NCBI RefSeq assembly: GCF_963678635.1 | Contig: NC_087071.1 | Coordinates: 42,484,153-42,548,152 of the forward strand | DNA length: 64,000 nucleotides | Direction: 5' to 3' | Source of the DNA: Symsagittifera roscoffensis | Taxonomy: Eukaryota; Xenacoelomorpha; Acoela; Convolutidae | Shown: positions 10,989 through 20,488 of the stretch, in pieces | Position numbering within the stretch: the stretch's first letter is position 1 | Layout of the letters: each line of letters begins with the position of its first letter | Notes under the pieces: model-generated | Databases searched by the model: none | Seen by the model: only the letters and a program-made list of their open reading frames with translations | What the model was told of the DNA's origin: nothing | Position numbers and translations under genes: made by a program

Positions 10989-13561
10989 TGGCGCAGTCAG
11001 CAGGATCCGGTTTTACTGCTCAGGATAATAGGACTGATCTAGGAATCCCAGTATTTTGGGCATCCGCAAATTCAGACCCACCTTGGAGTTTTGAAACGTG
11101 GCTTGAACAGTTCCTATTAGCTGTTACAGTTAAAGAGAATGTGGATCCAGAAACAATGTTACAAGAACCCAAACCGGTATTAGAAGAACCTTTACCAACT
11201 CCTGAAACACCAGCACAAAACGAGGATGAGATTGCGGCGACAGAAAGAGAAGCTCGGAACAGATTGGCTCGAGATAGAGTGGTTCAAGAAAATGAAGAAC
11301 GGACACTAAGAGGACCTAGAGTGGGACACAATGTATTCTATCACGAAGTGGGCAAACGGCTAACATCGAGATTATTCCTCGCCTTAGGAGCAGAAGGGAA
11401 GAAAAAATTTATCCAAAAGAACCCTCACACAGAAATATCCAAACTAGGGTTTCGCGATATAATTCGATTAGCAAAACTCTCATTTGAGAAAATGAAATGT
11501 ATTACCTATGAGAGATACAAACTGTTCACACGATCCCACGAATCAAATGAAACGTTGGAATCTTTTCATGCCGCACTGACTGCACAAGCAGCAAAGGCTG
11601 AATTGGGAGCGTTGGAAGAAGAATTGGTACGAGATTTATTCAGCTCAAGAATGAAAAATGCTGTCCTCCAAGACACATTGACTTTCGAAACATTCTCTCC
11701 AGAAGAAGTGTTAAAACGTGCACTAAAGTTTGAATATAGCAACCAAACCAGACAAGCATTCCAAAAATCATCAAGCACAAACAGCTCAGGACTGTTTACA
11801 ACTCCACAAATGAAGATTAAACAAGAACCAATTATGGCAATCGGAAACAAAGGGTATAACCCTAGACGTCAAAATCAAAACAGAAGAAAACAGTACGAAA
11901 ACAAACCTCCAAAAGGTAAAGGAGATCAAAAACAATGTACGAGATGCGGTAGAGCATTTGTAGAGAATCATTTGAAAAATTGTCCGGCAATGGGCAAAAC
12001 ATGTAAAAATTGTAACAAACCTAATCACTTCGCTAAAATGTGTAGGTCTCAACAAATTAACGAAATCGCAAATGAAGATTCGAGTTCGGGGGAAGAGTGC
12101 AACCTAATACAAACATTCGATTCATGTGATGAGTTTGAAATCATGTCAGTAGAGGAAGATTGCACTTCCATCATGGACATAGAAAATTACATCACAAAAA
12201 GGATTTCGGAAAATGCGTACAATAACGAAAGAAGTCAGAAAGAAGCATTGCCGGAAAGGTCGGGTAACATTGAAAAGATTGAAATTCGCAGAAATCCCAA
12301 ATCGCATCAAATTAAAGCACTTAAAGCTTTGGTTAAGATTGATAGTCATATTTTGAATATGACTATAGATACTGGCAGTCCAGTATCACTCCTGAATTGG
12401 GCAACAACGAAACAAATTCTGGAAGGACCTTCAAATTCGAAATTTATTCCGGCAGAAAAGCTGAACCTGTCCGCGCAGTTTGTGGATTATAATAAACGAC
12501 CTATTCTAATATTAGGAGCGTTAAAGGCCAATCTACGTTCGGCGGGTTGGGAAGTGTTGGGAGCGATGTTACTGGTCACAGAGAGACGTATGCGGTGCAT
12601 ATTAGGTTTAGATCTTCAAAGTAAACTAGGAATTCAAACCACGCAAAAATCGGCTCCAACACGAAGGTCCAGGTTTGATGTGCTACTAAGCGAACAGTCA
12701 GATAGTTGGAAGATTTCCTTTTATAAGAAGTTCAAAAATCTATTCGATAGACAAGGGGAATCAAAAAATCACATGGTGAGTACAAAATTTAAATATCCTC
12801 TGTGCCCGATTCAAGAGAAAGGTAGGAGAATTCCTATACACATTCAGGATAAAGTTCAAACAGAACTAGACAAGCTGCTCACAGAGGGACACATTGAAAA
12901 ACTAGACAAATGCACAAGCGATTGTTTTATTGCCCCAATTGTTATCACAGTAAAAAAAGACAATTCTATTAAATTAGCCTTGGACGCCAAACCCATTAAT
13001 AGACAGTTGTACAAAAATAAATACCAGATGCCTAATGTGGACGAACTGATTGATGGGGTTAGCCAGATCATCACATCAGCATCAGAAGGCTCTCTCTTTT
13101 TCACCGTGTTAGACCTGAAATATGCCTATAGTCAGATAAAACTAACTGCGGAAACAGCAAAACAATGCAACTTCAATATAATAGGGGGTAATGCAACGGG
13201 TACATACAGATTTCTGACAGGTTTTTACGGGCTGGCAGATATGCCAGCCGAATTCCAAAAAGCGATGGACAGAACACTAAACCAGGCAAAAATTACCTTT
13301 TGTTTCTTGGATGATATTCTAATTGTTTCAAAGGGGGAAGCTAAAGAGCATGAGAAATTAGTACACAATGTGTTGCAAAAGTTGGACGACGAAAATCTCG
13401 CATTAAAAATTTCGAAATGCGAATTCTTGCAGCCTGCGGTGAACTGGTTAGGTCATAACTTGTCGATACATGGCATAATTCCAAAAGTTACTAAAACTGA
13501 GGCAATTGCAAACCTTCAACCCCCCCAAATCATTAAAGCAACTCAGATCGTTCATGGGTAG
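10988..13561 (+). CDS. Gypsy Gag-protease-RT polyprotein (first part)
   Basis: This frame has 857 codons from an ATG overlapping the last LTR base. Residues 1 to about 300 are Gag: a Trp-containing N-terminus, an acidic Pro-rich segment, then an alpha-helical capsid-like domain. Two zinc knuckles follow, an unusual C-X2-C-X9-H-X4-C (from about 317) and a classical CX2CX4HX4C (about 339-352). The aspartic protease has DTG at about 461. The RT shows the VKKDNS and LALDAKPIN blocks (about 650-670) and the catalytic FLDD at about 773. The frame ends just after the NLQPP block that normally leads into the RT connection domain. The continuation lies in the +1 frame from 13506, and the shift coincides with a run of seven C at 13520-13526. 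It would act in cytoplasmic particles to package and reverse-transcribe element RNA. Confidence 0.92.
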   Translation: MAQSAGSGFTAQDNRTDLGIPVFWASANSDPPWSFETWLEQFLLAVTVKENVDPETMLQEPKPVLEEPLPTPETPAQNEDEIAATEREARNRLARDRVVQENEERTLRGPRVGHNVFYHEVGKRLTSRLFLALGAEGKKKFIQKNPHTEISKLGFRDIIRLAKLSFEKMKCITYERYKLFTRSHESNETLESFHAALTAQAAKAELGALEEELVRDLFSSRMKNAVLQDTLTFETFSPEEVLKRALKFEYSNQTRQAFQKSSSTNSSGLFTTPQMKIKQEPIMAIGNKGYNPRRQNQNRRKQYENKPPKGKGDQKQCTRCGRAFVENHLKNCPAMGKTCKNCNKPNHFAKMCRSQQINEIANEDSSSGEECNLIQTFDSCDEFEIMSVEEDCTSIMDIENYITKRISENAYNNERSQKEALPERSGNIEKIEIRRNPKSHQIKALKALVKIDSHILNMTIDTGSPVSLLNWATTKQILEGPSNSKFIPAEKLNLSAQFVDYNKRPILILGALKANLRSAGWEVLGAMLLVTERRMRCILGLDLQSKLGIQTTQKSAPTRRSRFDVLLSEQSDSWKISFYKKFKNLFDRQGESKNHMVSTKFKYPLCPIQEKGRRIPIHIQDKVQTELDKLLTEGHIEKLDKCTSDCFIAPIVITVKKDNSIKLALDAKPINRQLYKNKYQMPNVDELIDGVSQIITSASEGSLFFTVLDLKYAYSQIKLTAETAKQCNFNIIGGNATGTYRFLTGFYGLADMPAEFQKAMDRTLNQAKITFCFLDDILIVSKGEAKEHEKLVHNVLQKLDDENLALKISKCEFLQPAVNWLGHNLSIHGIIPKVTKTEAIANLQPPQIIKATQIVHG
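10989..11001 (+). promoter_or_regulatory. Primer binding site, tRNA-Ser-like, inside gag codons
   Basis: TGGCGCAGTCAGC follows the LTR with no spacer. TGGCGCAGTC is complementary to the 3' end of a tRNA whose acceptor strand begins GCAGTC with discriminator G plus CCA, as in metazoan serine tRNAs. Because gag starts at 10988, the primer site is translated as the first residues of Gag. Confidence 0.75.
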
Positions 13562-16500
13562 CATCAACCACTTAGCGAAATTTATCCCAAACGCGGCTAG
13601 TTTAACTGAAAAACTTAGACCACTACTGAAAGAAGAAAATGAAAAAAAGAAAATGAAAAATGTCCGGTTACCAGTTAAAAAATTTGAGTGGAACGATCAA
13701 CACTCAGTAGTCTTTGAGGACATAAAAAAGGCAGTTGCTAATATAGCCTTGTTAAACTATTACGATCCAGCAAAGCAATCTAGAGTAAAATGCGATGCAA
13801 GTCATAGTGGGCTAGGGGCTACTTTAGAACAATGGTCTCATCAGAACGATTGGATACCGATCGCATTCGCTTCCCGGTATTTAAATGCTCAAGAAAAAAA
13901 ATATTCTACCAATGAACTTGAGCTATTAGCAGTAGTTTGGGCGGTAGATCGCTTCAAACATTATCTACTAGGGAAAGAATTTGTCATAGCAACTGACCAC
14001 AAGGCATTGACATCAGCTTTGGGGGAACATAGATCAAACAAAACGTATCAATCTCGTTTGACCAGGTGGGTTGACCGATTACTGCCCTTCCAATTTAAAA
14101 TTACTCATATTCCCGGAAGGGATATGGGTATCGTTGACTACTTGTCAAGAGAACCTAATGGAGAACCGTGGCCAGAATCGGAACTGGATGAGAGATTCGT
14201 AGTAACGTCTATAGAAAGTTTCCATAAAGCACTCGACTGTTTAAACAGTCGGTCTAGTGAAACAAACCAAAGTAGCACTATAAACATTCCAGAACATTCT
14301 AGAACACCAAGAGAAATTAACTACTGTAAAGACAGCTCATCACGCGGTTGCTATGACAACCAGTTTGTTCAAAACCGGACAAAGCTCGACCGGAACGAAA
14401 ACGGTCAAAACTCAAGTTTTCAAACAGTTGAGAAGCACAAAAACACATTGGACAGAATAGCTCGTGAGAAACAGTTGGTCGATATTTCAAAATTCAAACA
14501 ATTAGAATCCAAGGAAACGGCGTCATCGAAAGAAATGGAAAGAAGCGAAACAGGAAAATCCAAGAAAACGAAAAATAAACAGAACGGAAATCAGAGGGAG
14601 GACGATCAACTAACCGAACAAGTAACAGAAACCATCTTCTCTCGAACACGCATGGTAAAGAGAGGTGCTGCATGCAGTCGACAAGAGTCAGACGATTCTG
14701 ATTCAGATATACCACAAGTTGAGTGGAGACAAGTGAGAAAGACGATAAAGCCTAGAGGACTTAAAGAAATACAATCTGGAAATGTGACAGGAAGTAGTGG
14801 AACAACTCTGATGTCATTTTGGGACCTCCTAGGGGCAGAAAGACCAGATAATCCAAAAAGTCTAATAGAATTAGAGGCACGGACAGCCTTGGTCGATTGT
14901 AATAGAGGTGACCAGTCATCACAATTAAATACCCGAAGTGAATTCCCCCAAATTATTGAAGTGGACCTAACAGCCGAGAGCCCTTCGGAAAGCCCAGAAG
15001 TCAGCATGATTAAAAAGGAAAAGACATGTCACGATTCCAGGAAAGGCAAACCAGATCAAAATAACGTGCGTACAGATATCAGTCTGGACAATCTCAACAA
15101 ACTATTTGATAGAAGCCTATTAGCGGAGCTGATATCAGAAGACGCCTGGATGGACAGACTGCGGCGGGTCATTGAGAGGAACGATCGATACAGCTTCGAG
15201 CTGATGGGCCCATATACCAACCCTCTCTGGCACCAACTCTCAGTTGTTGACGACTGCATCCTGGTTGATAACAGATTAGCTGTCCCGGAACAATTGCGCT
15301 TGGCAGTCCTAAAGAGGATTCACCGCGGTCACCCAGGCCAGGAAGCGATGCTAGATGTGTCAAAATACCTGTGGTGGCCGCACATGCACAAGGATATCGT
15401 CAACCTTGCAGAGGAATGCAGAAGCTGCACCCGCTATGGTAAGAATGCAAAATACATCATACCAAAAAATGCTACGAAGCCTCTGCCACTGCTCACGCAG
15501 CCAGGTCAAGAAATTCAGTTAGACTATGCTGGCCCGCTTGAAGATTTCAAAGGAAAAAAAATTTATCTGTTGGTAGCAATAGATAGGTATTCTAAATTTC
15601 CTTCAGTAAAAATCACTAAATCAACAGGGGGCAAGTCGTCAATAAAATTTCTTCGCTCATATATTGATATACATGGAATACCTGAATCAATTAGAACGGA
15701 TCAATTTTCCGGGTTCAAGGGCAAAGCAATGAAAAAATTTTGCTCCGACAATAACATCGAACAAAAATTTTGTCCAGTTGGCGACCATCGCGGATGCGGT
15801 TTAGTAGAACGCACTATACAAACCATCAAGAGAAGGTTGGGAGTAATGCTACTCGATGAAAACGTAACATCGATAAAATTATGCTTGAGTACGATACTTC
15901 GTGACCTTCGTTGGAGTAAACAGAAGACAATTAAAATGTCGCCATTTGAGGCGCACTTTGGGCGATTACCAAAAACAGAATTCAAAATTCTCAGTGATAG
16001 GTTCTTACAAAACTCTGATCGTTTAGATAAGGAACATCTGGAGCGCTCCGCCTCGACGGCTTCGCAACTCAAAAAGAGAATCGACCAGTCTCGTGACAAC
16101 TTAAAGATTGTCCGGAAAGGACAAAACAGCCGAGATGTGAGTCCATTATTCAAAAAGCAAGTCGACTCGGCAAAGGATCGGGAAAGAGCGCGGGCCCTAA
16201 AAGAGCTTCTGGAAGCCAATGCAAGATGGAACCAGACTCGACGTGATACTTCGGCCAACGATCTAAAACGTACAGTAGATGAGACGAGTACCATTAACCC
16301 CGAGCTACGCAAAGAAATGCTATATTCGTGGGAGCGGGGGTTCGTTGAAGATAAGCCGGAGGCCATTTCACAGCAACGTCAGTCGTCACCAAACCTGATA
16401 CGAAAGGACGAGGGGAGGAAGAGCGGTAAGGCCCTCACGAAACATCTGAAGGGAAGGGTCGTGGCCGAAACGCCCTCCACAATTAAGACAGCTGCAGGGT

Positions 16501-17498
16501 CCGTTTACCGGAAAAGCGATATTGCGAAGGTTAAGGTTGCTGTTCAAGACAAGGAGAAAAGCAACAACAGACGATCCCCAACGGGAGAAGAGCCTAAGAA
16601 AAAACAACAGAGGCAATCGAGGCGACAATCAGACGAACAAGATGAGGCTGAATTGAGTCAGTCGGATGAAGACTTATTGCTAGAGCAGCCAGGTGCAGCT
16701 AAGGAAAAATTTCAGGACAGCCCAACGGTGATCACTTCAAAAGACACTCTGCAAGGCGGTGGACTGAATTTGGCGGTACGAAGAGCGAAGCCGAACTTGG
16801 CTGGACCATTCTCGAAAACAACTAAGGCTAAAGTGGGCCCAATCTCGACCAAAGACGCACAACAAGTCATATTACAGAATAAAAGTGCTGCGTTAGCAGC
16901 AGAAGTGAACGAACCGCAGGCGCCAGATCACGCATGTTCGTCGAATAATATAAAAAACAAGAAAGAAATTACACGCACTACATCTCCTGAAACAATCCTC
17001 GACACTTTCAATAGTAAGGACCTATCGGCGAATGACTGGAATCGGTTAGCGGATCAAGTACTTGAACGAGGAGTTCAGCGCGCGGCGGCAGAGATACTGC
17101 AATCCAGAGAGGATGCGGAAGACGACGAGGAATTGTTGAATCCTCCGGGGTTTTCTGATGAATCCGAACTTGAGGAAACATCAGTGCGGAAAAGCGGAAG
17201 AACTAAAAAGGGACCATCCAGATACGGAAACCCGATTAAGCATTCGGTGAAATCAATCTCGTTTCAGAATAACCTATTAGACTTAAACCAAGCCGCGCTC
17301 GAAGCATATAGAATCAAGCTTGCAAATTTTAAACCCGGTGCTTCTAATTCGGTGGAGACAAAATTTGGTCTGCTGGAGAAACATCTTTTTAGGAGAAAGT
17401 TTGGCAGCGAGGCTCTAGATATAACCCGTTCATGGAACGCCGAGTGGCGAATCCCTTTACAGTTGGAAGAGGAACACGAAGAGAGAGATGGAAAATGA
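13506..17498 (+). CDS. Gypsy RNase H-integrase polyprotein (second part)
   Basis: This frame has 1330 codons, opening at a non-ATG codon and clearly the continuation of the upstream polyprotein. Residues 1-60 complete the RT thumb (SLKQLRSFMG). RNase H follows with CDAS (about 97), an ELELLAVVW segment and TDHKAL (about 165). Residues about 240-590 are a long Lys/Glu/Ser/Arg-rich linker, much longer than the usual RNase H to integrase spacer. The integrase has an HHCC zinc finger (His about 604, CRSC about 638), then D in LDYAGP (about 671), D in RTDQF (about 731) and E in GLVERTIQ (about 767). A charged tail of about 450 residues follows, with a basic KSGRTKKGPSRYG block near 1235. All catalytic residues I can check are present. 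The second catalytic block reads TDQFSGF rather than the common SDNG. Confidence 0.92.
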   Translation: MQTFNPPKSLKQLRSFMGSINHLAKFIPNAASLTEKLRPLLKEENEKKKMKNVRLPVKKFEWNDQHSVVFEDIKKAVANIALLNYYDPAKQSRVKCDASHSGLGATLEQWSHQNDWIPIAFASRYLNAQEKKYSTNELELLAVVWAVDRFKHYLLGKEFVIATDHKALTSALGEHRSNKTYQSRLTRWVDRLLPFQFKITHIPGRDMGIVDYLSREPNGEPWPESELDERFVVTSIESFHKALDCLNSRSSETNQSSTINIPEHSRTPREINYCKDSSSRGCYDNQFVQNRTKLDRNENGQNSSFQTVEKHKNTLDRIAREKQLVDISKFKQLESKETASSKEMERSETGKSKKTKNKQNGNQREDDQLTEQVTETIFSRTRMVKRGAACSRQESDDSDSDIPQVEWRQVRKTIKPRGLKEIQSGNVTGSSGTTLMSFWDLLGAERPDNPKSLIELEARTALVDCNRGDQSSQLNTRSEFPQIIEVDLTAESPSESPEVSMIKKEKTCHDSRKGKPDQNNVRTDISLDNLNKLFDRSLLAELISEDAWMDRLRRVIERNDRYSFELMGPYTNPLWHQLSVVDDCILVDNRLAVPEQLRLAVLKRIHRGHPGQEAMLDVSKYLWWPHMHKDIVNLAEECRSCTRYGKNAKYIIPKNATKPLPLLTQPGQEIQLDYAGPLEDFKGKKIYLLVAIDRYSKFPSVKITKSTGGKSSIKFLRSYIDIHGIPESIRTDQFSGFKGKAMKKFCSDNNIEQKFCPVGDHRGCGLVERTIQTIKRRLGVMLLDENVTSIKLCLSTILRDLRWSKQKTIKMSPFEAHFGRLPKTEFKILSDRFLQNSDRLDKEHLERSASTASQLKKRIDQSRDNLKIVRKGQNSRDVSPLFKKQVDSAKDRERARALKELLEANARWNQTRRDTSANDLKRTVDETSTINPELRKEMLYSWERGFVEDKPEAISQQRQSSPNLIRKDEGRKSGKALTKHLKGRVVAETPSTIKTAAGSVYRKSDIAKVKVAVQDKEKSNNRRSPTGEEPKKKQQRQSRRQSDEQDEAELSQSDEDLLLEQPGAAKEKFQDSPTVITSKDTLQGGGLNLAVRRAKPNLAGPFSKTTKAKVGPISTKDAQQVILQNKSAALAAEVNEPQAPDHACSSNNIKNKKEITRTTSPETILDTFNSKDLSANDWNRLADQVLERGVQRAAAEILQSREDAEDDEELLNPPGFSDESELEETSVRKSGRTKKGPSRYGNPIKHSVKSISFQNNLLDLNQAALEAYRIKLANFKPGASNSVETKFGLLEKHLFRRKFGSEALDITRSWNAEWRIPLQLEEEHEERDGK

Positions 17499-17600
17499 GT
17501 AATCTAATACACAAAGCCAAAACTTCCTAAACTGAGTTCTAAAACTCCTATTCATTATTATTTAAAATTTTAATAACATATTATAAAAATTTTCTTGATC

Positions 17601-17609
17601 GAGGGGGTA
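17601..17609 (+). promoter_or_regulatory. Polypurine tract of the gypsy element
   Basis: GAGGGGGTA lies immediately upstream of the 3' LTR, the expected plus-strand primer. The stretch 17499-17600 between the stop codon and this site is short AT-rich 3' untranslated sequence. Confidence 0.8.
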
Positions 17610-17972
17610 TGTGGTACCGCAACTGCTACTGCTATTGCAGTAACTATGCAGTACTCTTATATTGGCCTTGATAGTGCTATTCACATCTGCTACTGCTATC
17701 GCAGTAACCAGATAGTCATCACATATTGGCCTTGATAGTGCTATACATATTGTTATCTGTAAATTATATAATCCTATTATAAAAACCAAGGTCAAAGAAT
17801 ACGTGACCTTTTACAAATCTTAGAGAGTCAATCTCTCAGGCCTGTGGCTAAGAACACAGTCAGTAAGAAACTAACAAACAGAAAAACAAACGGTTTCAAC
17901 ATGGTTAATTAAACTCTTCGAAACCACTTCAGTTTTCACTATACAACCTCAGAGGTATTGTTAGTTACCACA
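17610..17972 (+). repeat. 3' LTR of the gypsy element
   Basis: It matches 10625-10988 with about four differences: C/T in the first U3 unit end, C/T in GTTACCTG, one A fewer in an A run, and A/T near the end. It is followed by GCGCT, the right copy of the target-site duplication. Confidence 0.95.
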
Positions 17973-17977
17973 GCGCT

Positions 17978-18900
17978 GAACACGCAACCCCGTCCTTCCA
18001 CTGGGTTGCTTTTTTAAAACTTTTGTATTTCCGACGCCCTTGGAATCTCTAGGTGCTCCGTTCCTCGTCATCAAATTCTCTTTGACCAGCATCCGGTGAT
18101 TCCCGGTCTGAAAGAATCCAGTTGGTCGTTGCATGGTGTGGCTCCTTACTGGTTCTACGCTCGCATTTGACTAAATCAGCAGATTTTTCTGTAGAATAAA
18201 TTTTTTCAGCTCAAATTTTGTAGTGAAGGCATTTCGTCAAATTTCTAATAATGATGTTCGATTAGCACGCTTGTTTCGTTTCAAAAGGCAATACTTTTAG
18301 TGTAGCGTTCAGTGCAACTTTTACAATCTGGGTGCACGTTTGACTGTTGATTCTAAATTGCTCTGTTCTTTTTATTTTGCGTAGGAACCAATTTTTTCAA
18401 ACTTCCAATACAGCACTAGGCGCACACGGTAGCCCTATGAAAACTTAATAGCGAGTACACTATTTTGACTCCATCGGCGTCGAGGAATTTAAACTGCTTT
18501 TGTTGTGAAATTGGACTTTAGTCCATGTGGAATTTGTTTCCGAAGTACTCCATGATCTGCTATTTGTTTGATTATGAAATTGAAGACTTCTTCCAGTTTA
18601 ATATTTTTGAATGTCATGGCTGAATAAGAAGCGTGAGAAACGATCTAACGCAACTAGAATGTATTTGTCTGTTTTATTTTAGTTCTTGATCGGACCGTAG
18701 AAATCGATTTAAAGATATTCATAAGGTTCTTATTTGTACAGACATAATTCTCATATTGGTTCCTGGCGGATGTAGATTTCAAGTTTTAACCTGCCGCAGT
18801 GAATTCTTTATATCCTCTCGCTGTAGAAGCCAAGCTGTTATCCAGTTGAAAACCACGGCTCCAAGTGGGTTCGAGATGCTTAGCCAGTAGTTAATCCACA
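17978..18900 (-). pseudogene. Old gypsy integrase core and tail (remnant)
   Basis: On the minus strand, 18720-18600 translates to a degenerate gypsy integrase core: IDFYGPI, a stop, then YILVALDRFSR, the hallmark around the first catalytic Asp. The frame then meets more stops and a shift. From about 18180 down to 17978 another minus-strand frame is open with polar, basic composition typical of a polyprotein tail, and it is cut by the target site GCGCT of the intact gypsy. The region between (18200-18540) shows no clear frame. The element is far more decayed than the two elements inserted into it. Confidence 0.78.
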
Positions 18901-19994
18901 GTTTTCCTTCTTGTGGAAATCATGCACATACTGACCCAAGTAAGCCCCAATGGTCGTCACCGTCTCCTCTAATTTTTGTCTCCGGTCACCAGCTCATCCC
19001 TTGAATTTCGCGGTAAAAGAATTGATAGCGCTAATTTTCACCACTGATTATCCAGACGTAATGGTCCCAGATTCGCATCAATTACTTACAAACCTAAATC
19101 GCTCCTGCTCCTGAAGATTTCTTGATAGCAAGACAACAAATTGTTCATCTTTTTCGAAGATTTTTCCAGGTTTCAAGGATGCTTAAGCGACAAAAATAAT
19201 TCAAATTCAGCAAAGTCGCCGACAGTTTTTGTTCTTTTCCGGTTGTTGACGCATCGATCTACCAACAAAACGTGGTTTGATGAAACATATCCGCTTAATC
19301 TATTTATAGATTTTTTCCGTTACTGTTGTTGTAAAATCGTACCTGATAACTCTGCGCGCTTCCCCAATGGATAATTGAAAAGTAGTCCGCAATTCTGTCT
19401 GTCTTTCGCCTATCAAAATTTTCAATTATGATTTCAAACGGAAAAGTTTGTTCTATCCGCCGGGTTAAGCGGCCTAACATTGTCTTGTTTCTTGTTACTT
19501 TCATTTAGAAAACTTGCCAGGGCTTTAAAGCATGCATGTTACTACTGTCACTTTTCTTTCGAAGCTGTAATTCTCAAAGAATCTTCCCACAAAACAGCTA
19601 CCTTTTCAAATTTGTTTCGCGATTATTTTCGTTTCGCCGCATTGACAAAATGCAAGGTGAGCAAGATTTTTTGCCAAATTTTGGAGCGAAATTGTTCCAA
19701 CACCACTCAAGTCCACAGTAAGTTGCCTCATGTACGATTTGAATCGCTTTAAGGACAACGAAAAGTTTCAATTCTACAATGCAATTTTAACAAAGCGCTC
19801 ATAACGTTTAGGTGTTCTGAATGCAGCCTGGCCCTCCTGTGACTATATATTCATTATTTTTACTAAGCAACGGCCGCAACGGCGTCAAAAAAATCTGCCA
19901 GCACCGGCAAGTACTTATGCAGGCTATGTATTGACCTCATAAATGATTTCAATTGCGATAGCGGGTCTGGTGATGTAAATTGTCTGAAGATTCG
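18901..19994 (-). pseudogene. Old gypsy RNase H (remnant)
   Basis: The minus-strand frame 19504-19304 contains RLTRRIEQTFPFEI followed by RIADYF. It aligns residue for residue with the RNase H end of the intact gypsy (RLTRWVDRLLPFQFKI, then GIVDYLSREPNG). Upstream on the same strand (about 19740-19510) a fragment recalls the ELE..AVVW..F..K..GK block. Catalytic residues are mostly lost. The segment is cut at 19994 by the BEL element and resumes at 28929 on the other side. Confidence 0.75.
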
Positions 19995-20488
19995 TGTGCG
20001 CGTCAATCTCCACGATTATATAAAAACCGGTTTTTTAAACACTTTAATTAAAGAGTATTTTCTCGGCAAAATAACTCCGGAAATTTGAAAATATAAGGAT
20101 AATTTATAATGTTTAACAAGCTTTATCATCGGTAACATCGGCCACAATAAACTGCATAACTCAAAGCAAGCTGCAAAAATGGCCAGTATTTGTCCTTGAG
20201 ACAAATTGCTCTTTTTAAAGGTCAGCCTTAACCAAGGCTGAACCAAATTAGAGCGAAAAGACGGTTAAAATGGGTTTTGGGGGGGACCGAACCTGGTTAC
20301 GGAGCATCCCATCAAGTTCGGTGCACATTCGAGTTCTAGAAAGGAAATGACCTAGGCGGGATTCGAACCGGCGCCGAAACCGCCGGGACGCACCATGTAT
20401 ACGCTCGGCTACTGTCCCTATATGCATTTATATTTCGGTTCAGATTTATGCATTTATACTCTCGCACATTTACATTTGCGCTGCAACA
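19995..20488 (-). repeat. 3' LTR of the BEL element
   Basis: It is nearly identical to 28432-28923. On the plus strand it begins TGTGCGCGTC and ends GCGCTGCAACA. It carries a tRNA-like segment with Pol III box motifs (see 20350-20418). There is almost no spacer between the integrase stop region and the LTR: the pol frame runs into the LTR edge. Confidence 0.95.
20350..20418 (-). other. tRNA-like segment with A and B boxes inside the LTR
   Basis: On the minus strand the sequence has an A-box-like TAGCCGAGCGT (plus 20401-20411) and, about 31 bases on, a perfect B box GGTTCGAATCC (plus 20359-20369). The spacing fits a tRNA gene and the D- and T-arm phrases are tRNA-like. The acceptor strands do not pair, so it is not a functional tRNA. 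It looks like the tRNA-derived head of a SINE, or a captured tRNA fragment, fixed in the LTR. Confidence 0.65.

Larger units (their letters stand above)
10625..17972 (+). mobile_element. Near-intact Ty3/gypsy LTR retrotransposon
   Basis: This element is 7348 bp with LTRs of 364 and 363 bp, both TG...CA. It is flanked by the 5-bp target-site duplication GCGCT (10620-10624 and 17973-17977). I find about four differences between the LTRs, so the insertion is young. The internal order is primer site, gag with two zinc knuckles, aspartic protease, RT, RNase H, a long charged linker, integrase, a long charged tail and a polypurine tract. One frameshift in a C homopolymer separates the two reading frames; otherwise gag-pol is a single frame. 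It sits inside an older minus-strand gypsy remnant. Confidence 0.96.
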
